A stretch of 34,974 nt of DNA from Welwitschia mirabilis (Eukaryota > Gnetophyta > Gnetopsida > Welwitschiales): the NCBI GenBank assembly GCA_051453625.1, contig JBOZIK010000001.1:177816482-177851455 (forward strand), in the 5' to 3' direction. Below are positions 11,601 to 21,815 of this stretch, piece by piece. The notes below the pieces were generated by a model. That model did no database searches and was not told where the DNA came from. It saw only the letters and a list, made by a program, of their open reading frames with translations. Position 1 is the first letter of the stretch, and every line of letters begins with the position of its first letter. A program made the position numbers and the translations under genes.

Positions 11601-12684
11601 AAGCTTAAGAGCTAAAAAATGAAGCTTAAAACCTCAAAATATACACATATCATATGAAGTTACACTTTGAAATTTTGGAAAATTTTAAAGAAAACCCAAG
11701 ATTCACCTTCTTTTCACTTTAGAAAGGGCTTGTTAAATCCTTAACATTGCATTTTCTTTTATTAGAAGATTATCTGAAAATAGCAGAATTATCTGTGATT
11801 AAAAGGAAAATGATTTTTTTTTGTAGAAGATTCTTTAGAGAGAGACATAAAATAGGTAGTGACCCTTCACTCTAGAGTTAAAATATTTCCAAATGAAAAT
11901 AGATATCTTCTATTTCATTTAAAAATAGATTCTGACTCTAATCTTGATTCTTTTCAAAGGTTTATTAAAAATTCCTTCAACATTACTAGGCCAAAAATCT
12001 CTAAAGCATGTAAAAGTTTTATTCAAGGATGAATCCTTTGAGAATAAAAAGCCTAAATATACACTATAAAAAATCTTGTCTAGTCGAGTATGATAAACAA
12101 TGAGAAGATCAGTGTCTGTATAAAAGATAAGAACAAGGCATTACTTGATATAAAGAGGGGAATCAGTTGGACATTGAGGGATTTGATCTACATGGATGAA
12201 AATAACATTTGAATAGTTGGGTATCCCTTTATCTCTCTAGAAATAAAATGAAATGAAAAATAGTGGATCTTTAAATTCTTTCTTTACAGATAGTATAAAA
12301 CAATAATAACAGTGTTAAAGTAAGGATAAGACATAGTTTGCAACATTCTAATGAGATCAAGAACTAACAGCCAGTACTGAAAATGACTATGATAAGGAAT
12401 AAACTATAAGGGTTACCATGATGTAGTTGTAACAAAGCATGTGAACCCCATGCTATTCAATAGCATTACTAATGCTATTAATAAAGAATAGTTACTAAAG
12501 AATTTAGAACCTAGGTAGTTTATAAATAAAATTACATGTTAATCAAAATAAACTACATCTAAGCCAAAAATTTCAAAAAACCCAAAACTAATTAAAAAAT
12601 ATAATAGGCATGTAGAAGAAGATGGTAAGAATTTATCAAGAACTCAATTAATCCATTAAACCTAAGGTAAGGAGTAAATCCAAA
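11601..12684. other. No gene found
   Basis: This stretch is AT-rich and every frame is densely interrupted. No transposon protein motif was recognised. Confidence 0.35.
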
Positions 12685-12696
12685 GCTTTAATACCA
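12685..12696 (-). other. Possible copia primer-binding site
   Basis: On the - strand this reads TGGTATTAAAGC, matching 10 of 12 bases of the initiator-Met tRNA site TGGTATCAGAGC used by many plant copia elements. Orientation agrees with the copia remnant to the left. Against it, the distance to the protease (about 3.7 kb) is much longer than usual, and no LTR pair was found around it. Confidence 0.25.
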
Positions 12697-14166
12697 CTTA
12701 TAGGATAACGTAATGAGCAAGAAAGCGCAATAAAACTCTAAATCAGATTTCAAAGTAGTGATTTTTTTCCCTCTTATATTGACATTATAGTTTGCTTTTA
12801 TAAAAAAACATACCTAATTAACGTATCATTGCATCAATAAATTTGTTTGCCATGACATGGTTCTAATGCTTTATAGAACTATTTAGTATGGGCTTTTTAA
12901 GACTTTTTTTAGGTATTTATTAGATTATTCATGTAAATATGTAATAATATAAAAAATATGTTTTAGTAATGCAGGTCCTCAACATGCTTTAAAAGCTAAA
13001 ATATCTTAAATATTAATATTATAATAATAAAACAAGTATAGTTAAGAGGTTAAAATTGGATTTGGGGGCAAGGGATAGGGGCGCAAGGAAGGTGTGTGGA
13101 ATATGCATGTAATTTATTTTACTAATAAAAGAAAAGAAATAAAAAAATAAACCATAAAAGAAGAACCCATAACCAACCGGGTAAGAAAAAATTATCACTA
13201 ACTAGGAAAAAACTGGTTCATCACTCCCAAACAGTACAAAGTTTCAGAACCACATAGATATTATAGGACATTATATAATCATTATCATAGAGTACAAAGA
13301 CCCATGCGTTAAAGAAAACTAGAGTGAAAAACCTAAAATAAAGTAGATTTAATTGTATATTAAAAGAAGAAGCCATGTGAGCTAGTGGTTGTGATACTCT
13401 AGATGCTTTCCATAAGCCTTACTGGTCTAAAGTAGCTTTATGTGACCTTTAATATGAGGACGAAAGAGCTAATTTCAAATGGTACTACACTTTTAAGTGA
13501 TCTGGGTTAGAATAGTACATAAGAAAGAAAGTGCCTTTGTTAACAACAAACTTTCCCCACTTGGTCTAACATGTAGAGAATTCTTCAATCACTACTTTGG
13601 AAGCTACATTCTTTTGAAACAAAATTGCCAACTTGAGGGCTTTTATGGTAATAGCCCTTACATCTTTAACCAATTCATTATTATGCTTAAGTAATTCTAA
13701 CACTCCCTTCCTATGCTCAAAGGTAGCCTACTGCACTCAATCAATTGGGATAGACACACAACCTATTTTTGCACTAAGGTAGCTTTTTAAATGATGTTAA
13801 TAGTCTGTAGGATTACATGAATATTAAAATCATTTGTATTTAGGTTATTATTCTTTATTATTTATTCTTTGCATACTTAGTCATTCAATAATGATTGAAC
13901 AGATCCTTAATTTAGTTCTTTTCATCAGCATAATGCTATTTTAATAATGAGAAAGCTTTTTCACTAGAGTTTTTTTTTAGAGCTTTCAAATATGCCATTA
14001 ATATTTGCAAGATTTGGATGTCCTATAGTGAGTAAAATTGAACATATTCAGCATGAAAAAAATTTTATTTCTACTTAGTATTATGTGCACATGGCACACG
14101 GTTAATGTTGACTTGATAGTATAAAAAATGAAATTTTGCTACAAGTGCGAGATAAAAATCATGACT
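12697..14166. other. No gene found
   Basis: If the primer-binding site is real, an LTR should begin just right of it, but no second copy is in the window. The open frame at 13497-13694 has no recognisable motif. A faint GCTAGTGGTT word at about 13380-13400 recalls a tRNA-derived SINE A box, but no B box is at a suitable distance. Confidence 0.3.
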
Positions 14167-14182
14167 AGAAACCATGTAGTTT
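14167..14182. repeat. LINE target-site duplication, 3' side copy
   Basis: AGAAACCATGTAGTTT here matches AAAAATCATGTAGTTT at 20182-20197 in 14 of 16 positions. In the LINE's own direction the site reads AAACTACATG..., which begins with the A-run expected from cleavage by an L1-type endonuclease. It directly adjoins the poly-T tract that marks the element's tail. Confidence 0.8.
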
Positions 14183-14187
14183 TTTTC

Positions 14188-14219
<32 letters not shown>

Positions 14220-14508
14220 GTGAAAAATAGCAGCAATCGAAATGTATATTAGAAAATAGTAATTATAGATAAAGGGGTGGAAGTTCTCCTCAATAGGACA
14301 CTATGAAAAAGGAACTGTGACAAAACTAGGTCACAAGATATGGCTCATAAGTGATGTTGAGGTCAGTACAAAATGAAATATCTACAAAGTTCGAACAATA
14401 GTGCCCTAGCCCTATGACTAAGACTATTAAAAAAGGGAATGAGAAAAATACTAAGATGAATCTATAAAAAAAAGGTAAAGATTAATATCCCCTGCAACTT
14501 GGGAATAA
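14183..14508 (-). other. LINE copy 1 3' UTR and A-rich tail
   Basis: The + strand tract at 14180-14219, T-runs broken by C in (TTTTC) units, is the tail read backwards. The following 290 bp are non-coding. A segment near 14240-14320, AAGGGGTGGAAG and following, is recognisably related to 29900-29950 at the 3' end of LINE copy 2 (AAGGGGTGCGAA), which anchors both tails at the same family position. Confidence 0.75.
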
Positions 14509-14720
14509 GTCAATATGGTGGTATTGGATTAGAAAGCTGCCCATTTTGTCTACAAAGCTCTCAAAGGTCTGGTTCACTTCTTTAAACTTCTCTGCCCCTA
14601 CTTATCTTTGTCTAGAGGGAGTATTAATGTGTTCTTTCGAAATCTTGTTTTAATCATATTCAGAGATATCCTATGAGTGATACCAAGAACTAGGAAGAGG
14701 CATCTTTGCATCCTTTGAAT
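14509..14720 (-). pseudogene. DnaJ J-domain remnant at the 3' end of LINE copy 1
   Basis: The - strand reads RMQRC.F.VLGITHR, then IKTRFRKNTL, then a degraded LPLDKDK where J domains have HPDK, a stop and frameshift, then EKFKEVNQTFESF. This is the J-domain order: helix I with F/Y..LG, helix II with IK..(F/Y)RK, the HPD loop, helix III with KF(K)EVNQ(A)FE. The HPD tripeptide needed to stimulate Hsp70 is lost here. The same block sits at the same place in copy 2 (30091-30300), where HPD is intact. Alignable residues include RMQ-C-F, LG--HR, IKT, KNTL and NQ-FE. It lies upstream of the LINE 3' UTR in element direction, so it belonged to ORF2 or to a third ORF. Confidence 0.8.
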
Positions 14721-15740
14721 TATGACATACATGACCTCCCTTCTAGCTTACCCCATGTCATTATCTTCATGGACAATCTGATTTTCTTGCTCTGCATTAG
14801 AGTTCATTTTGTTTTATGGCTCTGCCTTCTTGCTTGAATTAGGAATTTTTGGCTTCTCTGAAGGAGTCTTTTCTGGAGGATGTTTGATCTAGTCTTACTT
14901 AGGTAGAACTTGCTCCTCCTTCTACTTTATAGGTTTGATAGGTGAAGTCATCCCTACCTATTCATGAGTTTTCTTTGTCAGGGGTGAAGACACCTCCCTG
15001 TGGATCTGAGTTGCACTGGCTCATTCCCCTACTCTTTTTAAGGACTTTTGGCATTCTTGATCCTTTTCTTCTTTTTCCTTCTTGGCTGTTGATCCTCTTT
15101 CATTTTCCTGTGTCTTGGAGGAGGGGAGGGGACCTACCTTCTTACCCTACAGTCTCTCACAGCTCTTCAAATGGCCATTATAAGGCTAGAGTGTCAAGTG
15201 GTATCTTTCCTTATTAGAGCTTGAATAAAAAATTGAGGTAGATTGATGCAGTGCCCTTGGGTTAGGGCCTTCAGAAAAATGAAGTATAACCCAGAGATCT
15301 TCGAGCAATATTCCAATTAAATGAAACCCCATGCCCTAGGGAGGCGAAAGTACTTTCCTACTGATGTGGCCACTGGAGAGTTTGGGGTGATCACCTAGGA
15401 AGAAGTGGAAGACACTCCTTTGCCCTCTGCAATCAAGGGGAATCTTCTCCACTTTCTTGAAATTTCTAGCAAATAAGCCAGTGTTTCCTTGATGAATTTA
15501 GTAGAGCTTCTTTTGAAGGTAGTTCTATCTCTTCTCCAGCATCTGTAAGATAGGGCAAAATTGGTATTTAGCTTCCCCTTTGGATTTTGCAACAAGGCTT
15601 CCCATCCCATTGCCTACAACTTATTCCAAAGCTCTATGCAGCCCTTGAAAAGACTTGGATTTGCTAGCTCATACATCAGAGTTATCTCCATTATCATCTA
15701 ATTTTCAAGTGGTACTATTAAATCCTTCTGGCTATATTAA
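14721..15740 (-). pseudogene. LINE copy 1 block between zf-RVT and J domain, function unknown
   Basis: This part follows the zinc-binding domain. A readable 71-codon piece at 15395-15610 holds GWEALLQNPKG, TFKRSST and ETLAYLLE. It aligns with the 30779-31096 piece of copy 2 (EALL, FKRVS, EALAKYFE). After that comes a very basic, Ser/Pro-containing linker at about 15050-15130 (SPPPRHRKMK, RRKKKKR), also present in copy 2 in altered form. No RNase H motif, which some plant LINEs carry here, was recognised. Stops and frameshifts occur throughout. Confidence 0.5.
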
Positions 15741-16010
15741 TAGGAAAGGTAAGAGAAGTGTTATTGAAAATTATTTCATTTTGATTACACCAAATCTGCC
15801 AAAATATTAGTCAAATCCCATCCAACTACCATCTTACTATCTCCTGTCTTATCACATAATAATTTGTGATTAATTCTAATAAGTAAGCACTCCATTTGCA
15901 TTTATGAAATAAATTGTGATTATCTTCTTGATGCAACTGGTAGATTGGGCATGTAGGAGAAACTTGCATGTCTGGTTTGATGAGATGATCTCTTACTAGA
16001 AGTCTGCTGT
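15741..16010 (-). pseudogene. zf-RVT domain of LINE copy 1
   Basis: The - strand reads CPIYQLHQEDNHNLFHKC, followed after about 45 residues by FWQIWCNQNEIIFNN. This matches the zinc-binding reverse-transcriptase domain (C..C...E...H.F..C, then W..RN..IF) at the C-terminal end of many plant L1 ORF2 proteins. The second Cys is replaced by Tyr. The WQIW...NQ.II segment is also visible in copy 2 at about 31300. Confidence 0.7.
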
Positions 16011-17960
16011 AATCCTTGAGCTAATGGAAAATCTTAATTCTGTCATGAATTTGTTCCTATTAGAATATTTTCCTTACTTAATCTTTACCATATTTTTTAA
16101 TTTAAGATATATTTTGTTGTATCTTCATTATCCATGCCTAAATTAACCAATTCTCTTCTGGCTTTTTCTAAATGCTTCCATAGGTATGACTCCCTGTCAC
16201 TGGTTATTCATGACAAGTATTTGTGATTAATTGGGTTACTCCAAGGTTTTCCTCTAATAAGTGATATCTTGATTATTTTGTAAACTACCATGAATAAGAA
16301 GTCTTTAAGTTTATGAATTCCCTAGCCTTCTATATCCCTGGCTCAGGGAATAAGATCCCATTTGTAGAGGTGGATGTGGCTTTTATTCTATGAACTACTT
16401 TATCATCTTGTTGATTTTTTCGATTATGAACTTTGGTCGAGGCAAGGGATGGGGTTGATAACAGATGTTATACATCTGAATGAAGCAATTAGATATGTAT
16501 TTGCTAAGATGATTGTGGCTTTTGAGCAGAGAAACTTATCTATCCAAGTGTTACGTTTCCTCTGATTTTTTTTTTTAGAATAAAGCTCTAGGTTAGGGAT
16601 TTATGATAGTTTCTGAGAGGAATCCCTATACATATGTCTTGTAAATCTCTTAGTTTGGCTTTTAAGANNNNNNNNNNATCGTCTTTCTTCTTGATACTTT
16701 TGCTGATGATGTATATTCTGGACTTATTACAGTTGGTCTTGAGTTTTATGGTCTTAGTAAAAATGTTTATTGTGTTTTTGATGACTCTTACTTATTGACT
16801 AGAGGCTTGAATCATAATAATGGTATCGTCTGCATAGTAATTATTGATGAACACTTGGATTCCTATTTTATCCTTCAAACTCTGTTTCTTTTGAGCATTC
16901 CTATAAAACATTCATTACAAGTAACAAGAGGTAACAAGATAATAGGTCCCCTTACCTGAGTCTACATCCTATAGAAAAGAATTTCAATCTATTATTATTA
17001 ATATCTACATAGAATTCAGCTGAATCTTACATGTATAACCAAAGATTAGTGATATCAAATTTGAAGCTATTTTTTCTTATGATAATTCCTAAGGCTCTTC
17101 AGCTCATAGAATCATTAGATTTTGCTATGTCTAGTTTAGTAAGAAGTAAAGAAAACTTATGTTTCTTAACTAAATAAATGATCTCGTAAGTTAAAAAAAA
17201 TTGGTCCTAAGTGTACGTGGAGCAAATGAATCTAGCTTGATTCTCATATATCACTTTGAATAGTAGGGGGCGATACAGCCTACCATTAATTTTGGAAAGA
17301 TTTTGTACAGAACATTGCATATTACTAAAGGTTTATAATCCTCTAGTTTATTGGCATCTCATTTCTTTAAGATAAAGATTACTCAGGTCATATTCATCTC
17401 TGCTGGAATGTGCTCAATGGTGAAGATGTCTTGCATGATGTCATGAAGGTTATCCCTTATAAGGAATAAGTATGCCTTAAATAATTCTCCCGACCACTCA
17501 TCCGACCCTAGGCTCTATTATTCTTTATTGATTGAATTGCTGTCTGTACTTCTTATCTGCCTATTAGTTTATTTAGACTTGCATTATCCTCATAAGAAAT
17601 TCTTTTTTCTACTTTAATAAACTCAGGGGCGATATCCTCCCATTCCCAGGTGTTCTTAAGATGGGACTACATTTTTGTAGTAATGACCTCTTCATCTTTA
17701 AGTACTTGGTCTCTAATAGTGAGCTTCTTGATTTTGTTATCTATTCTATGTTAATTAGTCTAATGAAAAAAGAATTTAATGTGATTGTCCCCTACTTTTG
17801 ACCACTTGATTCTAGACCTTTCCTTCCAATAATGCTCTTCATTGGAGGTTATTTCCTTTAATTTTATGAGGCATCTATACTCTTTGATCCATAGACTATT
17901 CTGGTCTCCACCAAGTTCCTGTTTTATTTGAATCTCCTATAGCTCTTGCTCCAACTCCCT
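16011..17960 (-). pseudogene. Reverse transcriptase of LINE copy 1
   Basis: On the - strand the finger region shows KNNRA, then after a frameshift GSDEW.GELFKAYLF (about 17510-17460), equivalent to the KAPGPDGW...FF segment of L1 RTs. The palm motif Y-A-D-D lies at 16825-16836 inside NNYYADDTIIMIQAS, so the catalytic aspartates are kept. The thumb and connection region follow at lower coordinates and match copy 2 over SSKAKLILAN and NFIW-like segments. Frameshifts and stops inactivate the frame, and ten unknown bases (16668-16677) interrupt it. RT would copy the element's own RNA at the nicked target. Confidence 0.85.
16668..16677. other. Assembly gap, 10 Ns
   Basis: Ten unknown bases lie within the reverse transcriptase part of LINE copy 1. 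The true length of the missing sequence is not shown. Confidence 0.98.
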
Positions 17961-18900
17961 CTTGGACTCAAACCTGCATTTATCTTTCCATCTCCAACCC
18001 TTAAGATAAGCTTTAAGGGTGTTTAAGCCCTTGTATATAAAGGTAATTAGTAGGGTACTATCGTATTAATCCCAGATCTTTTCTACTATGCTCCTAGTCT
18101 TCTCCCTCATAAGCCAATATCTCTTCATCCTAAAGGGGGACATGTGGAAAGAGCATAACGTTGTACCTTTGTCTTATGTGTGTGTGCATTGGGTGGACTA
18201 CTAGCTAGGTGTCACCCACCTCCTTACTAACTTTGGGTATTTGCTTATCAATTCTGAATTTGATTGGTATGTCGTCTAAATCTATTTTTTAGGCCCTAAA
18301 CCTTAATATCCAATTTGGTTATTTCTTTTCCTATCAATATCTTGTTGATTCTGGACATTACTTGGTTACCTTTGATTCTTCTATTGGATCATGCGAATTT
18401 ACATCTTATAACTAGAATGTCTAAAAGGTTTCCTTTTATCATAAAATCCCTAAGAATCTTAGCTCCCTTATTGTTCTAGTTTTCACCCCTTGTTCTTCCC
18501 AATTTGTGAAGGCACTGGTTAAAATCCCTTATGATTATCCATTTAGCTTTATTCTCAACTAAGTTTTGTAATTCATTCAGCATTAGAGATCTGTCTATGT
18601 TGTTCTATGGGCTGTACACATTTTTGATGGTCCAACCATTCTTTTTAAGGTAGATAGTTGAATGCTGCCTACTGTTATGAATTAATTATACCTCCTTTTT
18701 TTGTTAGGGTTATAATTTTCCTAGAATTTCCTTATGCTATTAAAGTAAATTTGTTTCAGTGCTATCAAAAATTACTTAATTTCATGTTGGCATGCATCTT
18801 TGTCTCTTGTAAGCAGACTAAATTTATGTTGTAATTACTAATTGAATCTCTTAAAGTCTTCTTTTTATGAGAGGGCTCTAAAACCCTACAATTCTAGGTG
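17961..18900 (-). pseudogene. AP-type endonuclease of LINE copy 1
   Basis: The - strand starts at about 18890 with CRVLEPSHKKKTLRDSI and continues to NLVCLQETKM, which is the L1 endonuclease N-terminus (NCRGL...LQETK, with the catalytic Glu). The WIIIRDFNQCL segment at about 18505-18545 is the W..IGDFN motif with Gly changed to Arg (RDFN at 18518-18529). Several stops interrupt it. The enzyme nicks target DNA at T/A-rich sites, in agreement with the A-rich start of this element's target-site duplication. Confidence 0.8.
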
Positions 18901-18979
18901 AGACACTCCATTAAGTCTATTTTTACACCTTCTTGGATGTCCCTTGACCTCTTTCCAAAGGATTTTCAATTGTTGCGTG

Positions 18980-20116
18980 CGAAGTATTCACCATGTTTCC
19001 TACTGCTTCCCTATCTCTTAGCCCTCTATTGCTGGGCCTTTCTTTCATGTAAATTTCAACATCACTTGGCTCAGCTTTGTTTATTTTCTTAAATTGTGAA
19101 GGATCTTCCCCCTCTTCCATTAGGCAGTGGAATGGGTTGTGGTCACAGTTTTATTAGTCTTTTTTTTCTTTAGGATATATTGTCATATTCTTAACCATGT
19201 TTTTCTTTTTCTGTTTATGCCAATAATCACTTTTGTTTTAATTTCCCATAGAACAAGTAGATTTCTTTTTACTTGTTCTCAATCTCTATTTGTCTCTTTT
19301 AGCATTCTTCCCTTTAATGTTCTTTTTTCCCATAATGTGTGCATTTCTTTTCTACCCTAACACATTTCCCTAATGCATGTCTAGTCTTTTGCATGTCCTG
19401 TGTGTTATTGGGAGGTTCTCATAAGTGACATATAGCTCGTACATTCTCCATTTGAATCTAAATTTAATAGATTGTATCTCCTTTATTTCTTCAAGGCTAA
19501 TCCACATACAAAATCTTACTAGAACTAGTCTTTTTTTTTGTTGGTGATTCTATCTAGCTTAATTAGTTCTCTGAATTAAGAGGCAATTCTTTTAGAAGAT
19601 CCTCATCCCAGAACTCGAGGAAAATTTGTGTATTTGAATCCAAATAGGTAATTTCTTAAATAGATGTAGGTCTGCTTGCATACTTGGAGTCCATTTAGCT
19701 AGGTCTAGGCCTCTAGTTCCAAAGAACCATAGGCCTCTAGCAATAGCCTCATCTCTATCCTGTTTGTTGTCGAATTGAAAAAGAACCAGGTCTTCTAGCA
19801 TGATAATAAGTTGCACTTTACTTACTCCTGTTTATTTAGTGACTACCCATTCCTTGATGAGGTCTAGTCTAGGCCTAGGGCCTAATGAAATGAACTTGCC
19901 TATCAAGCTGTATTGTAGTCTTTTCTTTATCTCTAAACACACTCATTTTTGTCTATATCCAAAACAAGGGTGTTCCCTTTTTTGAAGAACTGCGTTTTCT
20001 CCAAGGGCTAGTGCCTTATCTTAAGAAACTACTTCAATGTAACTTTGAAGCAAAAAAAAACTACTATAACTTACCTTCTTGAACACCTGACGCCTAGCTA
20101 AAACCATCCCTTGCAT
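18980..20116 (-). pseudogene. ORF1 of LINE copy 1 (DUF4283-like, zinc knuckle)
   Basis: A possible start at 20116 gives MQGMVLARRQVFKK. The readable stretch at 19592-19816 contains VLFQFDNKQDRDEAIARG.WFF, LAKWTP and LPIWIQIHKF, the pattern of the DUF4283 domain found in ORF1 of plant L1 elements. Further on, at about 19365-19440, YVTYENLP...C.RLDMH corresponds to the W..YE.LP..C..C.RLGH knuckle, with cysteines partly lost. ORF1 binds the element RNA. It is broken by several stops. Confidence 0.8.
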
Positions 20117-20181
20117 CTTGTAGCTTCTCCAGATCAAAACCGCCTTTGCTGACCATGAAACATTCAAAACCCTAGCTCCCC

Positions 20182-20197
20182 AAAAATCATGTAGTTT
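20182..20197. repeat. LINE target-site duplication, 5' side copy
   Basis: AAAAATCATGTAGTTT is the partner of 14167-14182 and directly abuts the GGGGAGCTAGGGTTT start of the LINE (on the - strand). Two of 16 positions differ between the two copies. Confidence 0.8.
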
Positions 20198-21480
20198 AAT
20201 TTGGCTAGCTCATGTCATTTTTGTTATTGTGAATGTCATTTTTTAATGAATGCGCATTTATTATTGAGAAGGTTAGAAAAAATTATAGGAAAACAAAAAT
20301 ATTTCTTGTAGACAAAAATCCACTATTAATTTGTAGAAGTTTTCTCTAAAGTAAAGTAGTCAACCAAAATAATTAGAGTGATAACAATAAGATATATAAG
20401 CTTTTAAAATAGCTTTAAAAACTATGGGTTTAATTTAAAAAAGACAAGATGGGTTTCAATCCTAAGCTTTAATCTAAATAGATTCCTAGCAACAGATTTA
20501 TACAATCCTTTTATGATTTTGAATTTTTTTAGACTTAAAGAAACCTTAAAGGACTTAAGTAGTGAATAAGTTATTGTTGATGTTGGGAAGGAGGAAGATA
20601 CGATGGCGAGGTATCCTTTCCCTTACACCATAATTATTTTTCTCTTTAAATATGAAAAGGTTTTTAAATCACCTCGACTTTATTCATTGTTAACATACTT
20701 ATTTTGATTTTACTTTTTCCCAAAAGATTAAAGTTTAAATTGTAAAATGCAAGATTGATATTGTGTATCTGAATGATTTCACAGAGCACTGGTTTAGTGG
20801 GCCTTGTAAAATCTTATAGTCCATTTTTGTGATTTTATATAGTGGACCACTATGCAGGTTATCTCTTGTGAAAACTTGATGAAATCTATTTGATGTATTT
20901 TGTTTCTTCTTTTTTTTCTTTCTCTCTCTCTACCTCTTTTTTTCCCCTTCCTTCCTTTCTCATTTAAAGAAGGTAATTCATGGGAAACTATACCTCACTC
21001 GTTTGAGTCATTGGTTTACTTAATTGTGTGAAAACCCATGAGTGGCTCATGCCAACCAAGCGCAACTTAAATACATGGATGTAAACTGCAAGCCAATCCA
21101 TAGACCATATGCTTCAAACCCAAAACACTAACACTCTCTACTTATAAACTTGGGTTAAAGCAACCATACATACAACAAGCTCTATTTTTAATCATTTTAA
21201 TATCAAAAAAGTGATTTTGTTTTGAGGTTTGGAAACCCCTACTAAATAACATGTTTAAATCCTATAAAAGATCCTATTTACAATTACAATTTAACATAAA
21301 CCTCCTTGTTAGCAACGAGTTTCGTAATTTTTACATAAACCTCCATATTAACAACAACATTCGTAATTTTAACATAATAAGTTTAGTGTACTCATATTAC
21401 TTCTAAAATTTGTAAAACTTTTATAACTCTTCCCAACTATTCCTAATATTAAATCCACCTAGATAAGTAAACAACGGGGA
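20198..21480. other. Intergenic sequence upstream of the UBP1-type gene
   Basis: No coding similarity was seen. A strongly C/T-rich tract runs at about 20903-20960. From about 21475 the base composition becomes richer in G and C, marking the proximal promoter of the gene that follows. Confidence 0.5.
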
Positions 21481-21508
21481 CGAGGGGGTTAAAGCTTTTA
21501 CGAGGCGC

Positions 21509-21516
21509 TGACGTGG
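21509..21516 (+). promoter_or_regulatory. ACGT-core element TGACGTGG
   Basis: TGACGTGG joins the as-1-like TGACG and the ACGTGG (G-box/ABRE-like) cores that plant bZIP factors bind. It lies about 100 bp upstream of the TATA-like sequence of the UBP1-type gene, a usual place for such a site. Binding is inferred from sequence only. Confidence 0.4.
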
Positions 21517-21610
21517 CTTCACAACATGTAATACATGCTTCAACCTTCTTTGCTTTGACTTTACAAGCCCAAGGCGCAGTCTTCTAGTAATATCGTCTAT
21601 CGTCTATACG

Positions 21611-21623
21611 TATATGTATATAG
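21611..21623 (+). promoter_or_regulatory. TATA-like box of the UBP1-type gene
   Basis: TATATGTATATAG lies about 195 bp upstream of the start codon. A start of transcription about 30 bp downstream would give a 5' leader of roughly 165 bases. I see no ATG between here and the chosen start codon, so the first ATG is the predicted start. Confidence 0.4.
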
Positions 21624-21815
21624 TGTGGGTGTGAGTCACTTTTTTCTCGATTTTGAATCCGAACCAGTTTGGAAGTTAAAAAGCGAATTTAAAGAAGCTA
21701 AATTTTCTTCCACGCAAAAAATCAGGCCTTTCGAACATTTTAGCCCTCTTCCGTTGCTAGGGTTTTTGGGTGGGAAATTCCGATCGGGCCGCGACGCGAT
21801 TGAAAAAGGGACAAA

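Larger units (their letters stand above)
14183..20181 (-). mobile_element. Near full-length L1-type LINE with J domain (copy 1)
   Basis: The 6.0-kb element is read on the - strand. It begins with GGGGAGCTAGGGTTT at 20181, then shows ORF1 (DUF4283-like plus a zinc-knuckle remnant), an AP-type endonuclease, a reverse transcriptase with Y-A-D-D, a zf-RVT domain, an unassigned block, a basic linker, a J domain, a 3' UTR of about 290 bp and an A-rich tail. A 16-bp target-site duplication bounds both ends, so the copy is complete from end to end. Every reading frame has stops and frameshifts, so it is dead. The mismatches in the duplication agree with an old insertion. Ten unknown bases lie inside the RT region. 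Confidence 0.9.

Noticed and set aside
13378-13480. tRNA-like A-box word GCTAGTGGTT, possible SINE
   Set aside because: No B box at 30-60 bp, no A-rich tail and no flanking duplication were found.
16374-16565. Open + strand frame resembling 31881-32123
   Set aside because: The similarity is real but arises because both mirror the RT thumb region of the two LINE copies on the - strand.
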